Assembly: GCF_003634705.1 (NCBI RefSeq)
Contig: NZ_RBWU01000008.1
Location: forward strand, 1 to 64,000
Source of the DNA: Actinomadura pelletieri DSM 43383
Lineage (GTDB): Bacteria; Actinomycetota; Actinomycetes; Streptosporangiales; Streptosporangiaceae
DNA: 64,000 nt
Direction: 5' to 3'
A program made the position numbers and the translations under genes. Numbering within the stretch: position 1 is the stretch's first letter; each line of letters opens with the position of its first letter. The notes beneath the pieces are model-generated. The model searched no databases and had not been told where the DNA came from. It worked only from the letters and a program-made list of their open reading frames with translations. Of the stretch, positions 26,199-37,271 are shown piece after piece.

Positions 26199-27309
26199 GT
26201 CACAACGCCTGAGCGCTGTACTGACCTGCAAAAACCCAGGTCGCCCACGAGCGAGAAGCCGATAAGCGGATTGTGTTCCCCACCAGGCTAACACGCTGCG
26301 CTACGATCTGCATACCCAGCGTCTGTGTGGTCAAGCCTAGGCAGCAGAATCATCACCTTGCCCTGCAACCTTCAGCGAGCCCTCGTAGGTTCGGTGTCCC
26401 TTGGGGACGTACTTCGTAATCCAGGCGCTTGCTCCGATCGGGTCGCTTTTGTGTGAAGTGGATCGTTCGAAACTCATTCGTGTCTGCCATTAGTGAGACC
26501 GGTGCTCATCCGGGCCAACTTGGAGCTGGTCCATCCAGCCGAGCTCACCGACTACCAAGCGTGGCCGGTCGTCTTCTTCGTCGACGCCTGCCGCGGACCA
26601 CTCCGCACGAGAGCCCGTCCCTTCGGGCGGCCAGGTACCTTTCCGTCCGAAGAGCTCCTCGTCCTACTCACCCAAGCCCCGCCTGGAGTGAAGGGCCCTG
26701 ATTTCGATACCGATCCGGACACTTAACGCACCCAGACGGGCCAGAGCCACCACGTTGTGACGGGCGCGGTTGTCAATCACGGCGAGCGATTTATCATGGG
26801 CGTGGTGGGAGAGATCTGGGAGCCATGCCGACCTGTTGCTTCGGCCCCGCTGGCTGGGGTTCGGAGAGCGGGATCGTGATTCCCAGTGGCAATCACGGAG
26901 AGTTGTGCCTCGACGCTTGCCGCCCATGGTGCCCGAACCGGAGCTGGCACTACCGCTTCGAGCCGCGCAGATCCGGTGGACCGACGCCGACGGGCGACAG
27001 TGGCAGGTCTCCCGGAGCAACTATGGCCAAACAAGCATTGAACGATTCACCGGACAACTTCCCACAAATCCGACGAAACACCTCTCCCTCACCCTCAGAA
27101 GCGTTGCCTCCACTAGCTACGGAGGAAGACACTCGTGGTCTAGCCCATTGCTGGCGAAGTGTCCCGACCCCTGCGACAGGTTCGGAACCAGGAGTGCGCG
27201 TGGAAATCCCGAGAGGTTCCGAAGTAACTATGGGAAGCTTTGGGGGAATTGTCTGCACTGATGCTGTACTGCTCTGGTAACAGATGGTAGTTTCTGCAGT
27301 TCAGGTGCC
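26199..27309. other. Decayed region without a recognised gene
   Basis: About 1.1 kb. Frames of 70-160 codons exist on both strands but none shows a recognisable domain, convincing ribosome site or sustained third-position bias. The part 26900-27270 has short stretches that alternate frames, as in an old pseudogene. G+C is lower than in the flanking genes. Confidence 0.4.
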
Positions 27310-27346
27310 GTGGCGCCCGCCTTCGCTGGCGGGCGAGGATCGCAGC
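27310..27346 (+). CRISPR. Solitary CRISPR repeat (same type as 24406-24517)
   Basis: A single copy begins GTGGCGCCCGCCTTCGCTGG and ends GCGGGCGAGGATCGCAGC. It matches the second repeat at 24481 with two differences within about 36 bases. No further copy lies within 80 bases on either side. Together with the pair at 24406 it suggests an array broken up by later insertions. Confidence 0.5.
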
Positions 27347-27414
27347 AAGGCGGGGGAGGCGCAGAGCCTGGTCTCGTGATATCAAAGTCCGTCTGCAGGA
27401 GATCGACGATCTTG

Positions 27415-27690
27415 TGGGCTGGTGTTCTCCGAACTGTCTCCGCTGGTCATTGAGGAGGGCGCCCAACGGCCCGGCGGCGTGCCCGGGTTGCGGGGCCGGG
27501 TCGGCGCTGGTACACGGTCCGATCCACGGCTGCACCCAGACTTTCCATGGACGGCTTTGACTCGCGCAAGCGCCGCAGAGACACCGCCGTGCTGATCGAC
27601 GCCCGACCAGGCAGCACGTCGAGGTGCTGACCGACCGCGAGGCCGACACCCTCGAAGCGTGGCCGCGCGCCCGCGGGTGTCCAGGTCTTA
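27415..27690 (+). pseudogene. ISL3-family transposase remnant
   Basis: Short blocks in changing frames resemble an ISL3 transposase: FSELSPLVIEE and GSALVHGPIHGCTQTFHGR from the front, then RRDTAVLIDARP and VEVLTDREADTLEAWPRARG from the catalytic centre (normally ATVLIDVET and LPDREADTLTAWLR). The pieces are out of frame and the zinc-finger and C-terminal parts are gone. Confidence 0.45.
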
Positions 27691-27867
27691 GGTCGGGGCG
27701 GTTCATTCCGCTCCGTGCTAGTCCGTTCGGAACCGCCGAGCTGGCAAGGAGCCGATGCGACCAGTTGGCGATAGGTCGTTCGCGACCTCCCGCCGAAGGT
27801 CGTGTGCGGTGTTTCAGTTGCCTCTTTCGGGTAAGGCACTCGATTGTTCGTGTCGGGGGGTGCGGCG

Positions 27868-28932
27868 GTGGCCGACGACAACGTGGTGCGCGTGGTGTTG
27901 CGTGCTGATCCTGGACTGTCGTTGGAGATCGTCCGTCAGATCGCCGAGTCGCTGCCCGCCGACATGCGGGAACGTTCGGCGGCGCCGGTGGACTGGGAGG
28001 TCGACGCCGGGCCTGGGGCGTTGACGGCCGACGAGCAGGTGGAGGCGGAGCGCCTGTCGGATGTCCTGGCCGGTCAGTTCCCCGATGACGGGTACGACAT
28101 CGCCGTGTTCGTGACCGATCTGCCGCGCCGTCGGGAAACTCAGCCGATTCTGGCGGAAGTGAGCAGGGCTGAAAAGCTCGCCTTGTTGTCGCTTCCCGCA
28201 CTTGGCTGGTTCTCTCGGAAGAGTCGGGCTCGCCGCGGTGTGGTGGACCTGGTCGCGCTGGTCTGCGACGGGACGCCGCCGAGGTTCGCGCGGGAGTACA
28301 CCGTCCGCCGAGCCGATTCCGGACGGCAGGCTGAGCAGCGGTTCGTGACGCCGGGGTTGCCGGGCCGGTTCCGACTGCTGGCCGGGATGATCCGGGCGAA
28401 CCGGCCCTGGCGGCTGTTCACCGGCTTGTCCAAGGCGCTGGCGGGGGTGCTGGCGACCGTGGCGTTCGCGGTGGTCAACGCCTCCGTCTGGCAGATCACC
28501 GATGCGCTCGGCCCGGTCCGGCAGGCGATCCTGGCGGTGCTGGCGGTCGCGGCCCTGCTGGCGTGGCTGATCATCGACCATCGGTTGTGGGAACGTCCGG
28601 ACGACGTCATCAATCGCCAGCGCGCCAAGCTGTACAACGCTGTCACCCTGGTCACGTTGCTGATCGGTGTGCTGTGCCTTTATGGGGCCGTTTTCGTGCT
28701 GACGATCGTGCTGGTGCCCGTGGTGCTGACCGGCAGCGCGCTACGGCCCAGCCTCGGCCATGGGGCCGAGTGGGGCTTCTATCTGTCGATGGCCTGGCTC
28801 GCCACGTCCATGGCGACGGCCGGTGGTGCGCTCGGATCGGGGCTGGAAGACGAGTCGGCCGTGCGTGACTCCGCGTACGGAGTCCGTCAACGCAGCCGCC
28901 TGGAACAGCAGAGGAAGCGCAACACCTCGTGA
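27868..28932 (+). CDS. Membrane protein of unknown function (about 354 aa)
   Basis: The start is taken at GTG 27868, after GGGGGGTGCGG. The N-terminal 175 residues are soluble and mixed alpha/beta (LRADPGLSLEIVRQIAESLP; DIAVFVTDLPRR). The C-terminal half has four hydrophobic segments at about 190-215, 220-240, 265-295 and 305-330, then a basic tail (QRSRLEQQRKRNTS). No known domain is recognised. It is the first intact gene to the right of the integration zone and is followed, same strand, by a DNA ligase. Codon use matches the conserved island. Confidence 0.65.
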   Translation: MADDNVVRVVLRADPGLSLEIVRQIAESLPADMRERSAAPVDWEVDAGPGALTADEQVEAERLSDVLAGQFPDDGYDIAVFVTDLPRRRETQPILAEVSRAEKLALLSLPALGWFSRKSRARRGVVDLVALVCDGTPPRFAREYTVRRADSGRQAEQRFVTPGLPGRFRLLAGMIRANRPWRLFTGLSKALAGVLATVAFAVVNASVWQITDALGPVRQAILAVLAVAALLAWLIIDHRLWERPDDVINRQRAKLYNAVTLVTLLIGVLCLYGAVFVLTIVLVPVVLTGSALRPSLGHGAEWGFYLSMAWLATSMATAGGALGSGLEDESAVRDSAYGVRQRSRLEQQRKRNTS

Positions 28933-29063
28933 TCGGGGTCTGTCGTGATGGTCACCGCTGGTGGGTTTTTGGTTGCCCAGGCGCGGATCTCGGACGGGCG
29001 GAAGCGGAATTTCCCTGTTCATTGCAGTAGGCCGGCATGTCGCCGTCCCCTGGGCGGTAGATC

Positions 29064-30023
29064 GTGGTGATGGGGAGCCTGCCGATGTATCCGCCGATGC
29101 TGGCCGTGCTGGGGGAACTGCCGACCACGGAAGGCTGGGCGGCCGAGTTGAAGTGGGACGGAGTCCGGGCCGTCGCCTATATCCGCGACGAACGGTTACA
29201 GCTGATGTCGCGCAACGAAAAGGACATCACCGTCGCCTGGCCCGAGCTCGCCCCGCTCGCCGCCGCGGTCGATGTGCCGGTGGTGTTGGACGGGGAGATC
29301 GTGGCGTTCGGACCGGACGGCAGGCCGTCATTCAAGGCGCTCGGCCCGCGGATGCACCTGCGTCAGCCGGACCGTATCAAAGCCCTGGCCCGGTCCGACC
29401 CCGTCTCTTACATGATCTTCGATGTGCTGCACTGCGGCGATGAGTCGCGGATCGCCCTGCCCTACGCCGAGAGGCGCCGGGTTCTTCAGGGGCTCGGGCT
29501 GGACGGGCCGCGCTGGAAGACGACCACTTCCCATGATGACGTCGCGAACGTCTTCGCCGAGTCGTCCCGTCTCGGCATGGAGGGCGTGGTCTCGAAGCGC
29601 GTCGACTCCCCGTACCGGCCGGGAAAACGGCACCGGGACTGGACCAAGACGAAGAACTTTCGGACGCAGGAAGTGGTCGTGGTCGGCTGGAAGCCCGGGG
29701 AGGGCCGCCGCGCCGACCGGATCGGCGCGCTTCTGCTGGCCGTCAACGATGAGCGGGGACGCCTGAGATACGCCGGTCAGGTCGGTACCGGCTTCACCGA
29801 GGCGATCTTGAACGGCCTCGCCGGGCGTCTCGCGCCGCTGCGGCAGGACGAACCGCCGGTTCCCGACGTACCGTCCCAGCAGGCGCGGGACGCCCGCTGG
29901 GTGCGGCCGGAGTTGGTCGGTGAGGTCGTCTTCACGGAGTGGACCGGCGATGGCCGACTGCGGCATCCGAGCTGGCGCGGAGTCCGCACGGACAAGGAAC
30001 CGGGCGAGGTCCGCCGCGAATAG
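29064..30023 (+). CDS. ATP-dependent DNA ligase (LigC/LigD ligase-domain type)
   Basis: This 319-aa protein has nucleotidyl-transferase motif I E-L-K30-W-D-G, whose lysine carries the AMP. Later motifs are LDGEIVAFG (III), MIFDVLHCG (IIIa), EGVVSKR (IV) and WTKTKNF (V). An OB-fold C-terminus follows (VVVVGWKPGEGRRADRIGAL; GRLRHPSWRGVR). The size and lack of polymerase or phosphoesterase domains indicate a stand-alone LigC-like enzyme, used in base-excision or end-joining repair with Ku/LigD. No ku gene is in the window. Its stop lies 20 bases from the convergent clpB stop. Confidence 0.88.
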   Translation: MVMGSLPMYPPMLAVLGELPTTEGWAAELKWDGVRAVAYIRDERLQLMSRNEKDITVAWPELAPLAAAVDVPVVLDGEIVAFGPDGRPSFKALGPRMHLRQPDRIKALARSDPVSYMIFDVLHCGDESRIALPYAERRRVLQGLGLDGPRWKTTTSHDDVANVFAESSRLGMEGVVSKRVDSPYRPGKRHRDWTKTKNFRTQEVVVVGWKPGEGRRADRIGALLLAVNDERGRLRYAGQVGTGFTEAILNGLAGRLAPLRQDEPPVPDVPSQQARDARWVRPELVGEVVFTEWTGDGRLRHPSWRGVRTDKEPGEVRRE

Positions 30024-30042
30024 GGCCGGCAGGCCCGACCGG

Positions 30043-32639
<2,597 letters not shown>

Positions 32640-32658
<19 letters not shown>

Positions 32659-32984
32659 GTTCGGCCTCCGGTGTGGTGTCGGGTGCGCAGGTCCCGCTCG
32701 AGTTCGGCGATGCGGTCGAGGAGTTCGACCACGAGTCCCAGCGCGGCGTAGTTGAGGCAGAGTCCCGTCCGCAGGCGTTCGAGGCGCGCGTACGCGGCGA
32801 CGTGCACGGGCGCGAACCAGAGTCGGCCGGACGCGTCGCGTTCAGGGTCGAGCAGGCCGAGACGCACCAGCCGGCGGGCCAGCTCCGGATGGATTCCGGC
32901 GGCGTCGGCGAAGGCGTCGAGGTCCATCCGCCGGGGACGGGTCGGGATGATGGCGTAGACCGTGCCGGGCAGCAGATGTTCCAT
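32640..32984 (-). CDS. CbpM-type chaperone modulator
   Basis: This 114-aa protein is a short MerR-like winged-helix ([39 protein letters not shown]), followed by an alanine-rich helix and a C-terminal coiled coil ([17 protein letters not shown]). This plan is that of CbpM, which binds the J-domain of CbpA and tunes DnaK stimulation. HspR-like repressors share the fold, so a regulatory role on the operon is also possible. The ATG overlaps the dnaJ stop by one base (TGATG). Confidence 0.75.
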
Positions 32985-33928
32985 CACGATCTCCTCGGGT
33001 CGAACGGTGACGCCGATGCGAGCTCCTCGAACAGCCGGCGTTCGGTTTCGGACGGCTCGGGCGGCACCACGATGCGGGCCTCGGCGAACAGGTCGCCCGG
33101 GGTGCCGCGCGGGTTGGGCAGCCCGCGGCCGCGCAGCCGGAGCCGCCGCCCGCTGGACGTGCCGGGGGGCACCTTCACCTTGGCCTCGCCGCCGGGCGTC
33201 TGCAGTCCCGCCGTCGTGCCGAGGGCGGCCTCCCAAGGCGCGAGGGGGAGGTCGGTGTACACGTCGCGTCCCTCGACGCGGTAGCGGGGATGTGGGGTGA
33301 TCCGCACCACCAGGTAGAGGTCTCCGGCGGTGTCGCCGCTCCCGCCCTGGCCGGCGAGCCGGATGCGCTGGCCGTCGGTCACACCGGCGGGAACGGTGAC
33401 GTCGATGTTCCGCGGGCCCTCCGGACGGTTGAGGGTGAGGGTGCGTCTGGTCCCCCGGTACGCCTCCTCGACGCTCACCTCGATCTCGGCCTCCTGGTCG
33501 GCGCCGCGTGACGGCGACCAGGCGGACCTGCGGTCGCCGCCCCGCCACCGGCCGCCGAAGATCCCGCCGAACAGGTCCTCCAGGTCGATGTCCTCGCCGA
33601 ACCCGCCGGTGTGGGCGCCGCCCGTGGTGGCGTAGGAGCCGGCCCGTCCCGCGGTGGCACCCGCCCGGGACCGCGCCCACATGTCCGGGTCGACGTCCTC
33701 CGGAACCCGCCGGAAGTCGGGCCCGAAGGCGTCATAGCGGCGGCGCTGCTCCGGGTCGGACAGGATGGCGTATGCCTCGGAGACGTCCTTGAACCTCTCC
33801 TCGGCTTCGGGGTCCTTGTTGATGTCGGGGTGATGGGCACGGGCGAGCTTGCGGTAGGCCCGCTGGATCTCGTCCTGGTCGGCGTCCCGGGAGACCCCCA
33901 GCACCTCGTACGGATCGCGGACGGCCAT
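32984..33928 (-). CDS. DnaJ-family co-chaperone (CbpA type, no zinc finger)
   Basis: This 314-aa protein has J-domain residues 4-70 with the essential HPD in ARAHHPDINKDP. A Gly-rich stretch follows, containing DLEDLFGGIFGG. Two substrate-binding beta domains (IEVSVEEAYRGTRRTLTL; GDLYLVVRITPHPRYRVEG) complete it. The cysteine-rich zinc domain of classical DnaJ is absent, so this is a class B/CbpA protein that delivers clients to DnaK. It overlaps grpE and cbpM by one base each. Confidence 0.9.
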   Translation of the reverse strand: MAVRDPYEVLGVSRDADQDEIQRAYRKLARAHHPDINKDPEAEERFKDVSEAYAILSDPEQRRRYDAFGPDFRRVPEDVDPDMWARSRAGATAGRAGSYATTGGAHTGGFGEDIDLEDLFGGIFGGRWRGGDRRSAWSPSRGADQEAEIEVSVEEAYRGTRRTLTLNRPEGPRNIDVTVPAGVTDGQRIRLAGQGGSGDTAGDLYLVVRITPHPRYRVEGRDVYTDLPLAPWEAALGTTAGLQTPGGEAKVKVPPGTSSGRRLRLRGRGLPNPRGTPGDLFAEARIVVPPEPSETERRLFEELASASPFDPRRS

Positions 33929-34503
33929 CAGTCATCGGCCTTGGCCGACACCGACACCAGCGCCGGACGCAACTGGTTCTCGTCGTCGCCGTAACCTGGC
34001 TGATGCACCTCGACCACCGTTCCGGGTGGAGCGTCGGAGTCGGTGCGCACGGCGACCGCCGAGTGCCGGGCCGGGTCGAACGGGACCCCCAACTCATCGC
34101 GGCGCGGGTAACCGAGGTCGCGCAGCGTTGCCACGGCCCGGTCCCGCACGCGGCGAACGCCCTCGATGACGCTTTTCGGATCGGACTCGGCATGCTGGAG
34201 GGCGCGTTCGAGGTCGTCGAGAACGGGCAGCCACATCGCGGTGACCTCCGCCCGCTGGGCACGGCGCTGCGTCTCCAGCTCACGCGTCATGCGCTTGCGC
34301 ATGTTGTCGAGATCGGCGAGAGCGCGCCGCCACAGGTCCTCGAGTTCCTCGACCCGCGCCCTGAGCCGTTCGACCTCGCCGGGATCCGGGCCGGCCGCCT
34401 CGGCGGCGCCGTCCTGCTCGGGGCGCTCGGGCGGCCGGTCCTGGTCGGCCGGCTGCCCGGTCTGGTCAGTCCGTCGTGAATTCCGCGTCGATGACATCGT
34501 CAT
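33928..34503 (-). CDS. grpE: GrpE nucleotide-exchange factor
   Basis: This 191-aa protein has an acidic, disordered N-terminus, a long coiled coil ([29 protein letters not shown]), then [11 protein letters not shown] and the beta-wing signature V-P-F-D-P-x-R-H...V...V-x-Q-P-G-Y. GrpE opens the DnaK nucleotide site and acts as a thermosensor. The ATG at 34503 lies 38 bases inside dnaK, preceded by GGAAGG. The overlap indicates tight coupling of expression. Confidence 0.92.
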   Translation of the reverse strand: MTMSSTRNSRRTDQTGQPADQDRPPERPEQDGAAEAAGPDPGEVERLRARVEELEDLWRRALADLDNMRKRMTRELETQRRAQRAEVTAMWLPVLDDLERALQHAESDPKSVIEGVRRVRDRAVATLRDLGYPRRDELGVPFDPARHSAVAVRTDSDAPPGTVVEVHQPGYGDDENQLRPALVSVSAKADD

Positions 34504-36346
34504 CCGAGCCTTCCGTCGTGGCCCCGGCGGAGCGCTCGCCCGCGCCCGCCGCTCCGGTGGTGGTTCCCAGGCCGTGCAGGATCTGCTGGAGTTCGGAGGT
34601 GAGCGTGCGCAGCCGGTCGAGCGGCGCCTCCTCCTTGACGGCCTGCCGGGCGTCCTCGATCAGCCCCTCGGCCCGCGCCTTCTCGTGCACGGGCACCGAG
34701 TCGCCGAGTTCGCCGAGCCGGCGTTCGACCTGGTAAACGGCCGAGTCCAGTTCGTTGCGCGCGTCGACCTGCGCACGCAGCCGCGCGTCCTCCTGCCGGT
34801 GCCGCTCCGCATCGGCGATCATGCGCTCGACTTCGCTCTCATCGAGGTTCGAGCTCTGGCTGATCGTGATGCGCTGCTCGGCGCCGGTGTCCTTGTCCCG
34901 TGCGGAGACGTTGAGGATGCCGTTGGCGTCGATGTCGAAGGTCACGTCGATCTGCGGCGTGCCGCGTGGCGCGGGGCGGATGTTCTCCAGCCGGAAGCGG
35001 CCCAGCACCCGGTTGTCGGCGGCCCGCTCCCGTTCCCCTTGCAGGACCACGATGTCGACCGCGTTCTGGTTGTCCTCGGCGGTGCTGAACGTCTCGGTGC
35101 GGCGGGCGGGAATGGTCGTGTTGCGCTCGATGATCTTGGTCATCACCCCGCCCATGGTCTCCACACCGAGCGACAGGGGCGTGACGTCGAGCAGCAGGAC
35201 GTCCTTGACCTCGCCCTTGAGGACGCCGGCCTGGATCGCGGCGCCCAGCGCCACGACCTCGTCGGGATTGACCGACATGTTGGGGTCCTTGCCGCCGGTC
35301 AGCCTGCGGACGAGGCTCTGCACGGCGGGAATCCGGGTGGACCCGCCGACCATGATGACCTCGTCGATGTCGTCGGCGGTGACCTTGGCGTCGCTCATCG
35401 CCCGTTCCACCGGCCCGACGCAGCGCTCGATCAGGTCCGCGGTGATCTGCTCGAACGTGGAACGCATCAGCGAGGCGTCGAGGTGCTTCGGGCCGGTGGC
35501 GTCGGCCGTGATGAACGGCAGGCTGATCTGCGTCTGGGACACCGTGGACAGTTCGACCTTGGCCTTCTCGGCGGCCTCGAACAGCCGCTGCAGGGCCTGG
35601 GGGTCCGCGCGGAGGTCGATCCCGTTGTCCCGCTGGAAGCCGTCGGCGAGATGATCGACGATCCGGCGGTCGAAGTCGTCCCCGCCGAGATGGCCGTCAC
35701 CGGAGGTGGCGCGGACCTCGACCACGTCGTCGCCGATGTTCAGCAGGCTGACGTCGAAGGTGCCGCCGCCCAGGTCGAACACCAGCACGGTCTCGTTGGC
35801 CTTCTTGTCGAGGCCGTAGGCCAGTGCCGCCGCCGTGGGCTCGTTGATGATGCGCAGGACCTCCAGCCCGGCGATCTTCCCCGCGTCGCTCGTCGCCTGC
35901 CGCTGGGCGTCGTTGAAGTAGGCGGGCACGGTGATGACCGCCTCGGTGACCTTCTCGCCGAGCGACTTTCCGGCGTCGTCCGCCAGCTTGCGCAGTACCT
36001 GGGCCGAGATCTCCTCCGGTGCGTACTGCCTGCCGCGCACCTCGAAGCGCGCGGTTCCGTCCGGCCCTTCGACCACGTCGAAGGAGACGGCGTCCTTCTC
36101 GCTCTCGATCTCGTCGTAGCGCCGTCCGATGAAGCGCTTCGCGGAGGTGATGGTGCCTTTCGGGTTTAGGATCGCCTGCCGCCGGGCGAGCTGGCCGACC
36201 AGCCTCTCGCCCTGTTCGGTGAAGGCCACCACGGACGGGGTCGTCCGTGCCCCTTCCGCGTTGGGGAGGACCCGGGGTTCGCCGCCTTCCATCGCCGCGA
36301 TGACCGAGTTGGTGGTGCCGAGGTCTATGCCAACTGCTCTAGCCAT
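34466..36346 (-). CDS. dnaK: DnaK (Hsp70) chaperone
   Basis: This 626-aa protein starts at the ATG at 36346, after GGAAGGA and giving [20 protein letters not shown]. Hsp70 signatures are present: [25 protein letters not shown], the interdomain linker [15 protein letters not shown], and the acidic tail DDDVIDAEF. It heads the operon dnaK-grpE-cbpA-cbpM-clpB, in which every junction overlaps. No HAIR operator (CTTGAGT/ACTCAAG) is seen upstream, unlike the main actinobacterial dnaK operon. This may therefore be a second, differently controlled set. Confidence 0.95.
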   Translation of the reverse strand: MARAVGIDLGTTNSVIAAMEGGEPRVLPNAEGARTTPSVVAFTEQGERLVGQLARRQAILNPKGTITSAKRFIGRRYDEIESEKDAVSFDVVEGPDGTARFEVRGRQYAPEEISAQVLRKLADDAGKSLGEKVTEAVITVPAYFNDAQRQATSDAGKIAGLEVLRIINEPTAAALAYGLDKKANETVLVFDLGGGTFDVSLLNIGDDVVEVRATSGDGHLGGDDFDRRIVDHLADGFQRDNGIDLRADPQALQRLFEAAEKAKVELSTVSQTQISLPFITADATGPKHLDASLMRSTFEQITADLIERCVGPVERAMSDAKVTADDIDEVIMVGGSTRIPAVQSLVRRLTGGKDPNMSVNPDEVVALGAAIQAGVLKGEVKDVLLLDVTPLSLGVETMGGVMTKIIERNTTIPARRTETFSTAEDNQNAVDIVVLQGERERAADNRVLGRFRLENIRPAPRGTPQIDVTFDIDANGILNVSARDKDTGAEQRITISQSSNLDESEVERMIADAERHRQEDARLRAQVDARNELDSAVYQVERRLGELGDSVPVHEKARAEGLIEDARQAVKEEAPLDRLRTLTSELQQILHGLGTTTGAAGAGERSAGATTEGSDDDVIDAEFTTD

Positions 36347-36398
36347 CAGGTTCCTTCCGATGGTCCTCACCGCGGATACCGGCGAGATGGCGTACACC

Positions 36399-36416
36399 GT
36401 TGCCGGAGGTGGCAAC
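36399..36416. promoter_or_regulatory. Inverted repeat upstream of dnaK, possible operator
   Basis: GTTGCC-6-GGCAAC, a perfect 6-bp inverted repeat, lies 53-70 bases before the dnaK start. The position suits an operator or leader hairpin. It does not match HAIR or CIRCE as I know them. Confidence 0.4.
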
Positions 36417-36688
36417 GCCTTCGCCACCGACGCTGCGTGATGAGTGGGCCCGGCGCATCCACCGACCGTGTAGGTATGTGCTCGGCGCCCACTGTGGAGG
36501 GTGGGTGAGGCCGCCGTTTTTTAGGAAGACGATCGGGCGGGACGCGGTCCTCACGCCGACCGGCGCGGGCGGGCGGCCTCCTCGCGCGAGCCGTGCCTAC
36601 AAGATCTGACGATGTGAAGGTCGCGACCGATGGCGAGGCTGCAAGGAGTTCTTCCGCTTCGGCGGGAGATGACAGGGGAGGTGGTTCC

Positions 36689-37138
36689 ATGGCCGTGATC
36701 GGAATCAGCAGGTTCGAGCGCTTCTTCAGGGCCGCCGCAGGGCTGGACATCGACAAGAGTGATTTGCGGCGCTACCACGAGTTCCTCGACGCCAAACTGT
36801 ACGATCTCCTCCTCATCGGACAGGCCAGGGCGAAGGCGAGCGGGCGCGACATCATCGAGCCGTTCGACCTGCCGATCACGAAGGGCCTGCAGGAGAGCAT
36901 CCACCGGTTCCGCCGGCTGGACGAGGAGATCGAGGTCGAGCCGATCCTGGAGCTGCTGGCGAGGCGACCGCCGCTGGACCTCACGGTCCGCGATGTCACG
37001 GACGAGAGGCTTCCCGAGATCGCGGGCGGTCTCTCCTACGCGCTGGCGCAGGCCTTCCGCATCATGTTCCCGGACCGGCGCAACCCGCAGACCGAGCAGT
37101 GGGAGGAGGTCCAGCGCATCTTCGACCTGCTCCTGTGA
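36689..37138 (+). CDS. DUF1931 histone-fold protein
   Basis: This 149-aa protein starts at the ATG at 36689, preceded by AGGGGAGG. It reads MAVIGISRFERFFRAAAGLD and RGRD-like ASGRDIIEPFDLPITKGLQE, with a second half (EPILELLARRPPLDLTV, ERLPEIAGGLSYALAQAF). Proteins of this family have two fused histone folds; the Aquifex structure is known. Whether they bind DNA in actinomycetes is unsettled. It is divergent from the dnaK operon, sharing a 340-base intergenic region, which suggests joint stress control. Confidence 0.8.
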   Translation: MAVIGISRFERFFRAAAGLDIDKSDLRRYHEFLDAKLYDLLLIGQARAKASGRDIIEPFDLPITKGLQESIHRFRRLDEEIEVEPILELLARRPPLDLTVRDVTDERLPEIAGGLSYALAQAFRIMFPDRRNPQTEQWEEVQRIFDLLL

Positions 37139-37271
37139 GCCGGACCGCCGCTCTGGCTGCTTCGCGGCGAACAATCCGCCTTTGTTCAAAAATGTTCTGA
37201 TTTGCCCGAGAATGGGCCTGTGACGCGGTGACAGCGTGTATCCCCTGCCGAATCAGGGGCACGGTGCCTCC

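Noticed and set aside
26199-26320. Possible 5' half of a tRNA (GTAGCGCAGC...) on the reverse strand, making a tRNA-Phe with an intron
   Set aside because: The candidate D-stem does not pair, the acceptor strand does not complement CCTGCCC, and a group I intron in tRNA-Phe would be unprecedented as far as I know. A half tRNA att site explains the data.
36347-36688. HAIR (CTTGAGT-N7-ACTCAAG) or CIRCE operator before dnaK
   Set aside because: Neither sequence was found in the dnaK-DUF1931 gap. Only the unrelated GTTGCC/GGCAAC repeat is present.
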